Position numbers and translations under genes: made by a program. From contig CANQBX010000005.1 of the NCBI GenBank assembly GCA_947589095.1, forward strand, positions 21,712 to 85,711: a stretch of DNA of 64,000 nucleotides. Reading direction: 5' to 3'. Numbering within the stretch: position 1 is the stretch's first letter; each line of letters starts with the position of its first letter. The notes beneath the pieces are model-generated. The model was not told the origin of the DNA, searched no databases, and worked only from the letters and a program-made list of their open reading frames with translations. Origin of the DNA: an uncultured Lachnospiraceae bacterium (GTDB taxonomy: Bacteria; Bacillota; Clostridia; Lachnospirales; Lachnospiraceae). This document shows, in pieces, positions 18,411-25,538 of this stretch.

Positions 18411-19328
18411 GTGGCTGAAAAAGACGCCGCGGAAAAGACGCTGGAAGCATATAACGACGTATTCGCGGATATTGTAAATGGTCTCTTATTCCATGGGGAG
18501 CGCGTTGTAAAGGAAGAGGAACTGGAGGACGAAACGCCGAGATCCATATATAAGGCGGATGGGAAACTCCACGAACAGGAACGGGATACGGCGAAGTATT
18601 GGAAGGACTGTAATGTTCAGATCGCCTTGTACGGATTCGAGAACCAGACGAAGTCGGATGCGGATATGGCCCTGCGAGTGATCAGTTATGACGGTGCGGC
18701 TTACCGCCGCCAGCTTTTGAGAAATGTGCCGCGGGAGGCTGGGCGAGAGAATGGATGCCGGGAAGAGGACTCGGCCCCGGGGCGTTATCCGGTTGTGACG
18801 CTGGTCCTGTACTTTGGCGAGAAACATTGGAATAAACCGTTGTCGCTTAAGGAATGCCTGGACATTCCGGACAGGCTGCAGCCATTTGTCAGCGACTACA
18901 GAATCAATCTGTTCGAGATAGCCTGGCTTGAGGAAGAACAGGTAGAGCTTTTTACCAGCGACTTCAAGATCGTAGCGGATTATTTTGTTCAGATGAGGAA
19001 GAACAAGGAATACCGTCCCTCAGAAGAGGCTATGCGACATGTGGATGAGGTGCTGAAGCTGATGACGGTTCTGACGGGAGACAGCCGGTTTGAGGAGGTT
19101 TTAAACGAACCGGGGAAAGGAGATGTGAAGAAAATGTGTGAGGTATTGGATCGGGTTGAGGCCAGGGGGAAGGCCATAGGAGAAAAGAGCGGCAGGGAGA
19201 GCGGTCTGTATGACGCGATCTGCAGCTTGATGAGGACGGTAAGATGCACCGCGGATCAGGCGATGGATATGCTGGAAATCCCGGCTGCAGATAGAGGAAA
19301 GTATCTGAGTAGAATGAACGCGAAGTAA
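18411..19328 (+). CDS. Rpn-family recombination-promoting nuclease / PD-(D/E)XK protein
   Basis: A 305-residue protein of the Rpn / transposase_31-like PD-(D/E)XK group that is abundant in clostridia. Recognisable parts are N-D-V-F-A-D-I-V-N-G-L-L-F near the N-terminus, R-D-T-A-K-Y-W, V-Q-I-A-L-Y-G-F-E-N-Q-T, and Y-P-V-V-T-L-V-L-Y-F-G. The C-terminus contains Met- and Lys-rich helices. Characterised Rpn proteins are DNA endonucleases that raise recombination. GTG start with a GGGGGG run upstream. It interrupts an otherwise carbohydrate-related gene series, and may mark a point of gene gain rather than share the pathway. Confidence 0.75.
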   Translation: MAEKDAAEKTLEAYNDVFADIVNGLLFHGERVVKEEELEDETPRSIYKADGKLHEQERDTAKYWKDCNVQIALYGFENQTKSDADMALRVISYDGAAYRRQLLRNVPREAGRENGCREEDSAPGRYPVVTLVLYFGEKHWNKPLSLKECLDIPDRLQPFVSDYRINLFEIAWLEEEQVELFTSDFKIVADYFVQMRKNKEYRPSEEAMRHVDEVLKLMTVLTGDSRFEEVLNEPGKGDVKKMCEVLDRVEARGKAIGEKSGRESGLYDAICSLMRTVRCTADQAMDMLEIPAADRGKYLSRMNAK

Positions 19329-19454
19329 TGTGTGGATATCCGTTCGCCTGTTTGAGCATAAAAAGGACAGTTTGCCGCGCGAGCCCGTTAAGATTCATAC
19401 GGCAAAAGTATTTATGTTGGCAGATATTATACAGAGATAGAGAAGGAGTCAGCG

Positions 19455-20111
19455 ATGGATCTTAAAGATAAAAAGATTGCTTTCCTGGGTGACAGCATTA
19501 CAGAGGGACACGGAACGACGTCGGCAGAGCATACATTCTGGAATATTCTGGCGAAGAGAACCGGTGCGCAGAGCTACGGATATGGGATCGGCGGGACCCG
19601 GATAGCGCCGCAGCGCAAGCCGTCGGAGAATCCAAGGCACGATCTTTATTTCGGATCACGGGTGGATGAAATGATCCCGGACGCGGATATCGTGGTGGTG
19701 TTCGGCGGAACCAATGATTACGGCCATGGAGACGCTGCTTTCGGGACGATGGAGGACCGGACGGAGGATACATTCTATGGGGCTCTTCATTCGCTGATCC
19801 GGAAACTGATTGAACGGTATCCGGAAGCGCTGATCGTGATCATGACGCCGCTGCACCGTCTGGGTGAATCCGGCCGTGATTATAATGAGCGCGGGGTGCG
19901 CAACGCGGCGGATCTGCAGGATTATGTGGATGCGATTATCGAGGTGGCGGCGTACTATGGGATTCCAGTGCTGGATTTGTTTCGGGTCAGCGGGATCCAG
20001 CCGGAGATACCGGCGGTCCGTGAGCGTTACATGCCGGATGGACTGCATCCCTGCGACGCCGGGCATGAACGGATCGCGCAGCGGCTGATCGGATTTTTGG
20101 AAACTCTGTAG
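19455..20111 (+). CDS. SGNH/GDSL family hydrolase
   Basis: A 218-residue SGNH hydrolase, probably an esterase or deacetylase. The blocks are all present: F-L-G-D-S-I-T-E-G (catalytic Ser), G-I-G-G-T-R, V-V-F-G-G-T-N-D-Y with the oxyanion Asn, and Y-M-P-D-G-L-H-P with catalytic Asp and His. No signal peptide, hence cytoplasmic. GAAGGAG lies before the ATG. In this position it may deacylate imported oligosaccharides along with the two alpha/beta hydrolases of the locus. Confidence 0.88.
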   Translation: MDLKDKKIAFLGDSITEGHGTTSAEHTFWNILAKRTGAQSYGYGIGGTRIAPQRKPSENPRHDLYFGSRVDEMIPDADIVVVFGGTNDYGHGDAAFGTMEDRTEDTFYGALHSLIRKLIERYPEALIVIMTPLHRLGESGRDYNERGVRNAADLQDYVDAIIEVAAYYGIPVLDLFRVSGIQPEIPAVRERYMPDGLHPCDAGHERIAQRLIGFLETL

Positions 20112-20262
20112 ATAATATGGAGTGACATCATGTTTGCAGTAACGTGGATTTATTTGTATAATTCTAGTTGAAGCAAACAGCACGAATGAGAATTTCTGCC
20201 TGCAAAGAAGAAAATGGAACCGTACATTTCAGAAAGTTTATAGTAACGAAAGGGGGGCAATC

Positions 20263-20991
20263 GTGGAAAAGATCATCACCTATGAGAATCTTCGAAGCTT
20301 CGCCTATGTAAATGACAACGTCTGCGCAGAGCCGATCCGCGGCATTATCGTGCAGTTCTCCGGTCTGAACGGGAACGCGATGTATCAGCCTGACACGCTG
20401 GAAGGGGAATTCTACGGGGAGAAGGGCATTCTGTTCGTCATTCCGTATACCAATCCCTGGTCGTGGATGAACCGGCAGGCGGTGGGCTATACGGAAGAGA
20501 TCCTGGACGTTCTTTTTGAGAAATACGCGCTGGATTCGTCGGTTCCGATCGCGTCCACCGGCGGAAGCATGGGCGGACAGTCGGCGCTGGTCTATTCGTG
20601 TTATGCGAAACGGACGCCGGCTGTCTGTGTGGCGAACTGTCCGGTCTGTGACATGGAATACCATTTCGGAGAGCGGACTGATCTGCCGCGTACCATTTAC
20701 AGCGCGCTGTGGCAGGAGGAAGGCAGTCTGACGGACGCGTTACATTCTGTATCGCCTCTGCATCTGATCGGGAAGCTGCCGCGGATCAGGTATCATATCC
20801 TTCATTGCGACGAGGATAAGGCTGTCGATCTGGAGCGGCATTCGGAAACGTTCGTCGGAGAGATGAAGAAAGCCGGGTATGACATCTCTCTGGATATTAT
20901 CCATGGCCGGGGACACTGCGATCTGGGGTACGAAGGAAAGAAAAAGTATGCCGGATATATATTAAGCGGATTGGGCTGTGCCCAGGATTAA
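20263..20991 (+). CDS. alpha/beta hydrolase (prolyl-oligopeptidase-like)
   Basis: A 242-residue alpha/beta hydrolase. The nucleophile elbow is S-T-G-G-S-M-G-G-Q-S (Ser about residue 106), D-E-D-K-A-V could supply the acid, and G-R-G-H-C-D the catalytic His. There is no signal peptide. The start is the GTG at 20263 with a G-rich site (AAAGGGGGG) upstream. Substrate unknown; carbohydrate esterase is an inference from position at the end of the sugar locus. The preceding 150 bases hold no gene. Confidence 0.78.
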   Translation: MEKIITYENLRSFAYVNDNVCAEPIRGIIVQFSGLNGNAMYQPDTLEGEFYGEKGILFVIPYTNPWSWMNRQAVGYTEEILDVLFEKYALDSSVPIASTGGSMGGQSALVYSCYAKRTPAVCVANCPVCDMEYHFGERTDLPRTIYSALWQEEGSLTDALHSVSPLHLIGKLPRIRYHILHCDEDKAVDLERHSETFVGEMKKAGYDISLDIIHGRGHCDLGYEGKKKYAGYILSGLGCAQD

Positions 20992-21034
20992 TCTTCGGAA
21001 AGAGGTATCGTGTGGGGGGATAACGGCTGCGATT

Positions 21035-22117
21035 CTATTTCTGCCGGCTATTCCGGGGCAGCAGGAAGCCCGTAATCCGATCCAGGCCCCATGCGGCAAG
21101 AGCCGGGAGCAGTATTCCGCAAACCAGATAGACCGGTCCCAGCTCCTCCCGGAATCCGGTCGGAAAGCCGGCCAGCGTTTCCGCGGAGACCGGAACGGCT
21201 GAGAGGCGGGCATAGGCCAGATCAATGGCCTTGAATACGAGAAAATGCAGCGCCATTATATCAAAGGAATGCCTTCCCAGGAAGGCCAGACCTTTGGACA
21301 GAGCCGGGATACGCTCGGCCAGAGACGCCAGCGAGAGCACCAGATAGATCCCGAGGAGCGAGATCGGGTAGTAGAGGACGCCGGGAATACTCATGGCGCT
21401 GATATCAATGTAGATCTGAAGCCCGGCGTTGACCTGGTGGAGCAGGATTATGCTGATCAGGGCGCCGTACCAGGTGGTATACCGCTTAAAGGACGGCAGG
21501 CGGCGCCTCATCAGCCATGCGGCCAGGTAAAGGGGAACCGCGAGGATCGCGCAGTGCATATTGTAGGGCAGGTAGCACCGGCGGCTGAAGAGGAAAAGCC
21601 CGACGACGCCGGCGGCCAGGCTGCCCAGAATAACAAGGGGCGTTTCGAGCCGTTCTGCGCCGATACGCCGGGAGGCCGTCCGGCCGAACCAGACGATTCC
21701 GCCGAAGAAAGCGGATGATAACAGCCATGCAGGGACGAACCACAGCGCTCCCTGCATGTTTTCCGTAGTCTGAAAGACGGCTGCCTGCAGACAGGAGGTC
21801 AGCATGGCGGTATGGTTGTAGAGCGGCGTATTTGCGTAAAGACCATGCGTTACGAAAAAATTATGGATCAGAACGAGGCAGACGCTGTAGAAAAAGAACC
21901 GCGGCCAGCAGCCGGCCAGCCGGGCACCGAGATAGCGGAAAGGGTCGTCCCCGTATTTGTTTTCATTGTAAAAATATCCTGTAACAAAGAAAAACACAGC
22001 CAGATGGAACAGATAGACGAAAGCGGACTGAATTCCGCAATGTCCCATTACAACTGCGATGATTGCCAATCCTTTTATGATGTCCCAGTAGGCGGAACGG
22101 TTTGCGTTTTGGTTCAT
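21035..22117 (-). CDS. acyltransferase family 3 membrane protein
   Basis: A 360-residue integral membrane O-acyltransferase with about ten hydrophobic segments. The N-terminal W-D-I-I-K-G-L-A-I-I-A-V-V-M-G-H holds the conserved His of the family, and F-F-F-V-T-G-Y-F-Y follows. These enzymes transfer acetyl or similar groups to surface polysaccharides or small acceptors; they resemble the fucose 4-O-acetylase group. Convergent with the upstream hydrolase gene, and preceded by AAAGGAG five bases before the ATG. No polysaccharide cluster is next to it. Confidence 0.85.
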   Translation of the reverse strand: MNQNANRSAYWDIIKGLAIIAVVMGHCGIQSAFVYLFHLAVFFFVTGYFYNENKYGDDPFRYLGARLAGCWPRFFFYSVCLVLIHNFFVTHGLYANTPLYNHTAMLTSCLQAAVFQTTENMQGALWFVPAWLLSSAFFGGIVWFGRTASRRIGAERLETPLVILGSLAAGVVGLFLFSRRCYLPYNMHCAILAVPLYLAAWLMRRRLPSFKRYTTWYGALISIILLHQVNAGLQIYIDISAMSIPGVLYYPISLLGIYLVLSLASLAERIPALSKGLAFLGRHSFDIMALHFLVFKAIDLAYARLSAVPVSAETLAGFPTGFREELGPVYLVCGILLPALAAWGLDRITGFLLPRNSRQK

Positions 22118-22271
22118 GGAGGCTCCTTTGTGTATGAAAATCTTTCATATATTGTACAATGGAGCCGTGAAAATGGCAAGCGTAAAGTTAACGGCCGGCT
22201 TCCGCCGAAAATCTCTTGTAATTCTCCTGAAACAGTGGTATGATGTAACGGTCACGGAAACAGAATAGAAC

Positions 22272-22484
22272 GCAGAGTAGGTTTGCGCGCGTCAAGTGCT
22301 CATCGGACGGGGAGTTGCCGGTGGGACGAAGGAGACGGGCCGGGGACCGCGGCGGGACGGATTGAAAGCGTCCGCGCGGCGGAACCGGGAGCCATGATCC
22401 CGCGGTGCGCAGACCGCATCCCGCTGCAATGGAAGATAGGGCGATTATCTCCTGTTGTGGTAAGAGGTCTGCAAAGGAGGTAAT
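22272..22484 (+). promoter_or_regulatory. THF (tetrahydrofolate) riboswitch with translational expression platform
   Basis: The conserved blocks of the THF-I aptamer are present in order: AGAGTAG (22274-22280), CGCGTCAAGTG, GGACGGGGAGTTGCC, GACGAAGGAG and, at the 3' side, GCGGTG and CCGCATCCCGCTGC (to 22427). P1 pairs GCAG at 22272-22275 with CTGC at 22424-22427. About 70 bases (22332-22400) are inserted in one arm and can fold as an extra GC-rich hairpin. Behind the aptamer, ATTATCTCC (22444-22452) can pair with the ribosome binding site GGAGGTAAT (22476-22484), suggesting that ligand binding controls translation of the folate transporter gene. Confidence 0.85.
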
Positions 22485-22489
22485 TTTTT

Positions 22490-23083
22490 ATGAAGAAATT
22501 AGCAACTTTGTTTCAGGAATCTTACAGAGAATTCTACGAGTACGCGCCGGACGGGAAGACTGTAAAAGGCGTATGCGTGCGGACGATCACGACCCTGGGG
22601 CTGTTCGGAGCGATCGCTGTGGTGCTTGGAGCGTTTACGCTGGTGCTGGGCGATTACATTAAGATCGGATTCTCGACCATCGCCAATCAGTTCGTGTATT
22701 ATCTGTACGGACCGGTGGTCGGAGGACTGTTCGGGGGCGCGCTGGATATCCTCAAGTATCTGGTAAAGCCGACAGGCGCGTTCTTCCCGGGCTGGACTGT
22801 GAGCGCCATGGCGGCGGGAGTGCTGTACGGCTGCTTCCTGTATAAGCGGCCGTTAAGCCTGCGCAGGGTGCTGGCGGCGGAGCTGACTGTGTCGGTGGTC
22901 TGTAATATGCTCCTGGGAACGCTGTGGCTGACCATGATGTATGAAAAGGGCTTTCTGGCCCTTCTGCCGATGCGGGTCCTGAAGAATCTGATCATGTGGC
23001 CCATCAATTCGATGATCTTCTATTCGATGGCGTGGGCGCTGGAGCACGGCGGCGTGCTGAAGGCGATCCGCAGGACGGCATAA
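22490..23083 (+). CDS. folT: folate ECF transporter substrate-binding subunit FolT
   Basis: A 197-residue S component of an energy-coupling-factor transporter, with about six membrane segments. The sequence L-G-D-Y-I-K-I-G-F-S-T-I-A-N-Q-F and the following Y-G-P-V-V-G-G-L-F-G-G-A-L-D match the S-component core, and the THF riboswitch immediately upstream specifies folate as the ligand. The shared ECF module (EcfA, EcfA', EcfT) is not in the window. The ATG follows GGAGG by nine bases. Confidence 0.9.
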   Translation: MKKLATLFQESYREFYEYAPDGKTVKGVCVRTITTLGLFGAIAVVLGAFTLVLGDYIKIGFSTIANQFVYYLYGPVVGGLFGGALDILKYLVKPTGAFFPGWTVSAMAAGVLYGCFLYKRPLSLRRVLAAELTVSVVCNMLLGTLWLTMMYEKGFLALLPMRVLKNLIMWPINSMIFYSMAWALEHGGVLKAIRRTA

Positions 23084-23128
23084 TTGTAAAATCCGGACGA
23101 TTCGTCCGTTGGTAAAGGAGTAGATGAA

Positions 23129-23977
23129 ATGGCAGAAGCGATCGAAAACTGCACCCATAACTGTAACACCTGCGGAGCCAGTTGCTCCAGCAGGACCCAG
23201 GAGCAGCAGAGCTTTCTGGAGGCGTTAAATCCGGCCAGCTCGGTGAAGAAGGTCATTGGCGTCGTCAGCGGCAAGGGCGGAGTAGGCAAATCTCTGGTCA
23301 CGTCGCTGCTTGCGGTGAAGATGAACGCGAAGGGCTTCCGAACGGCAATCCTTGACGCCGACATCACCGGTCCGTCCATTCCGAAGGCGTTCGGCATCGA
23401 CGGCGGTATCGGGATGGCGGAAGTGGGGGGTTCGAACCTGATGATTCCGGCTACGACCAGCACCGGGATCCAGATCATGTCGGCGAACCTTCTTCTGGAG
23501 AATGACACCGATCCGGTCATCTGGCGCGGCCCGGTGATCGCGGGGGCGGTGAAGCAGTTCTGGAATGAGACATACTGGAAAGACATCGATTATATGTTTG
23601 TCGATATGCCTCCGGGCACCGGCGATGTGCCGCTGACCGTATTTCAGTCGCTTCCTGTGGACGGCATTGTGATCGTGACGTCGCCCCAGGAGCTGGTATC
23701 CATGATCGTCGGCAAGGCGGTGAACATGGCGAAGAAGATGGATATTCCGATTCTGGGCATCGTGGAGAATATGAGCTATCTGAACTGTCCGGACTGCGGG
23801 CGGAAGATCGCGGTCTTCGGCGAGAGCCGGATCGATGAGATCGCGGTGGATTATGACACCTGTGTACTGGCTAAGATTCCGATCGAGCCGGCGGTGGCGA
23901 AGGCGGTGGACGAAGGCTCCGTCGAGTATGCGGATGCGCCGTGGCTGGATGAAGCGGCGGAGAAGATCGCGCGCTGA
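23129..23977 (+). CDS. Mrp/NBP35 family P-loop ATPase, Fe-S cluster carrier
   Basis: A 282-residue Mrp/ApbC-type protein that binds and delivers Fe-S clusters using ATP. The N-terminus has a Cys-rich stretch C-T-H-N-C-N-T-C-G-A-S-C; the deviant Walker A is G-K-G-G-V-G-K-S (about residues 48-55); D-M-P-P-G-T-G-D is the switch region; and C-P-D-C near residue 218 is the bridging-cluster motif. Start preceded by AAAGGAG. Two GC-rich hairpins without U-run and then a proper terminator follow. Confidence 0.9.
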   Translation: MAEAIENCTHNCNTCGASCSSRTQEQQSFLEALNPASSVKKVIGVVSGKGGVGKSLVTSLLAVKMNAKGFRTAILDADITGPSIPKAFGIDGGIGMAEVGGSNLMIPATTSTGIQIMSANLLLENDTDPVIWRGPVIAGAVKQFWNETYWKDIDYMFVDMPPGTGDVPLTVFQSLPVDGIVIVTSPQELVSMIVGKAVNMAKKMDIPILGIVENMSYLNCPDCGRKIAVFGESRIDEIAVDYDTCVLAKIPIEPAVAKAVDEGSVEYADAPWLDEAAEKIAR

Positions 23978-24044
23978 AACGGCGCTTCCCCCGGGAGGAA
24001 GAGCCGCTTCAGCAAACCGGCGGCTGCGCCGCCGGACAACGGTT

Positions 24045-24842
24045 TCAGTAGATATAATACGACAGGGATTCCGTATCACGGAACCCTGTTTTTTTGTACA
24101 GATTTCGCGCGATATAGTTAAGGCCGGAGACCTGAACGGAGATCGTGTTTTCGGATCCGCCGGCAGAGTTCTTCGCGATGAGCGAAAGCATCCCCTTCAG
24201 AAAATCCCGGCCATGCCCCCGGCTTTGATACGCTTCTTTGATCTGAAACGCATATAGATAGGTTTCTCTCCCGGAGGGGAGAAGAGCGCACGTTCCGATG
24301 ATCTCCCCGTCCAGGGAAGCGGTGTAGAGCCCGGCTGCTGCGTCCGCTTCTTCGATCTGGACATTCGCTGTGTAATCCATATCCTTTTCCCGCAGCGGAC
24401 GCACCATCTTATATTCGGAAAACCAGTATTCCGCGCCGATCGATTCCAGAACGGCGGATGCGTCCGGGGATTTGCCGTCGGTCAGGAAGCAGAAATCCAC
24501 CTGGCAGCGATGTTCCTTTTCGAAACGGTCGGCGGCGGTAAGGGCCGCGTTCAGCATTTCGGTAAAATATCCCTGCCGGCGATGGGCGGGATGCACAAAT
24601 GCGGTATATTCGCAGGTATAGACAGACGCAGGCCCCGCATCCTCCTGCGGAACAAAGAAGAGAAAGCTGAACGCGGTCAGACCGCCTTCCTCCGGCGTAT
24701 TCTCATAGATAAGATAGTAATCCAGTCCGTCTTCCGACGGGGCGGAAAGCGTGATCGGTTCCGCCCTCCGGCACGCCTCCGTCAGCGCGCGGATGGATTC
24801 CTTCTGGGGAGCGGACAATAGGGTAGTGTGGATCAGGTTCAT
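24045..24842 (-). CDS. GNAT acetyltransferase with two GNAT-like halves
   Basis: A 265-residue protein with two GNAT units. The N-terminal half has V-H-P-A-H-R-R-Q-G-Y-F-T-E-M-L, a complete acetyl-CoA loop; the C-terminal half has K-E-A-Y-Q-S-R-G-H-G-R-D-F-L and ends in A-R-N-L-Y-K-K-T-G-F-R, also typical. Both may be active, or one may be structural. The second ATG (24842) is preferred because AAAGGAGG lies nine bases before it, whereas the Met at 24851 abuts the site. Acceptor unknown. Its 3' end carries the terminator of the convergent gene. Confidence 0.83.
   Translation of the reverse strand: MNLIHTTLLSAPQKESIRALTEACRRAEPITLSAPSEDGLDYYLIYENTPEEGGLTAFSFLFFVPQEDAGPASVYTCEYTAFVHPAHRRQGYFTEMLNAALTAADRFEKEHRCQVDFCFLTDGKSPDASAVLESIGAEYWFSEYKMVRPLREKDMDYTANVQIEEADAAAGLYTASLDGEIIGTCALLPSGRETYLYAFQIKEAYQSRGHGRDFLKGMLSLIAKNSAGGSENTISVQVSGLNYIARNLYKKTGFRDTESLSYYIY
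24063..24095 (+). terminator. terminator of the mrp transcript, inside the convergent gene
   Basis: CAGGG and TTCCGT pair with ACGGAA and CCCTG around a 3-base loop, with one bulged A, followed by seven T residues (24089-24095). It is encoded within the last codons of the acetyltransferase gene on the other strand. Confidence 0.75.
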
Positions 24843-24979
24843 GAGATGCATCCTCCTTTAGGGCTTATTATAGCGGAAGAGACAGGCTTTCGCAAGAGAA
24901 TCCGCCGAAAAGCGCGCGGATATCCGTTGGGGAACGCGGCAGACATCCGGATAAACCGTTAAAATAGGATCGGAAGGTA

Positions 24980-25007
24980 TTGACAATCCGATAAAATGTG
25001 TTAATAT
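24980..25007 (+). promoter_or_regulatory. promoter of the ArsR/P-type ATPase operon
   Basis: TTGACA at 24980-24985 and TAATAT at 25002-25007, spacer 16. The ArsR-type operator lies immediately downstream. Confidence 0.7.
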
Positions 25008-25010
25008 AAA

Positions 25011-25032
25011 CATATGAATAGTTGTTCATATG
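25011..25032. promoter_or_regulatory. ArsR/SmtB-type operator
   Basis: Perfect arms CATATGAA (25011-25018) and TTCATATG (25025-25032) with a 6-base spacer. The inner ATGAA-TA and TG-TTCAT fit the 12-2-12 repeat recognised by CadC/SmtB repressors. It sits just after the -10 box, so metal-free repressor would block transcription of its own operon. Confidence 0.75.
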
Positions 25033-25091
25033 AAAACAGAATGAGCTTCCAAAAGACAGAAAAGAAAGTTATAAGGAGAAAGGAATCAGCG

Positions 25092-25472
25092 ATGAAGGAT
25101 TTGGTAAAGATCGAGCAGGAAGTAGCGGACGGTGTCTGCGAATTCATCCATGTTCATGAGGACATTGTGAAGAAGGTGGAGAAGGCCATGCCCGAGGAGC
25201 AGGAGCTTTTGGATCTGGCGGAATTTTTCAAGATATTCGGCGATTCCACGCGGATCAAGATCCTGTATGTGTTAAGCCAGTCGGAGATGTGCGTATGCGA
25301 TATTGCGTCGCTTCTGATGATGGGACAGTCGGCGATCTCCCATCAGCTGCGGGTGTTAAAGCAGATGCGCCTGGTGAAGTTCCGGCGGGAGGGGAAGACG
25401 GTTTTCTATTCCCTGTCGGACGGCCATATTCAGACGATCCTAGCGCAGGGAATGGAGCATATCAGCGAGTGA
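25092..25472 (+). CDS. ArsR/SmtB family metal-sensing repressor (CadC-like)
   Basis: A 126-residue winged-helix repressor that leaves DNA on metal binding. Residues S-E-M-C-V-C-D-I-A match the E-L-C-V-C-D metal box of the alpha3 site in ArsR/CadC proteins, and the N-terminal C-E-F-I-H-V-H could add ligands. The recognition helix region is M-G-Q-S-A-I-S-H-Q-L-R-V-L-K. The ATG at 25092 is used because AAAGGA lies upstream at a fitting distance; an in-frame ATG at 25014 lies within the operator. It is followed 66 bases later by the metal ATPase it should control. Confidence 0.9.
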   Translation: MKDLVKIEQEVADGVCEFIHVHEDIVKKVEKAMPEEQELLDLAEFFKIFGDSTRIKILYVLSQSEMCVCDIASLLMMGQSAISHQLRVLKQMRLVKFRREGKTVFYSLSDGHIQTILAQGMEHISE

Positions 25473-25538
25473 GGCGCGCAGACAGCGGCTGCGGAAGGCG
25501 AATCAGACAGAATAACAGGAGAATCGAGGCAAAAGGTT

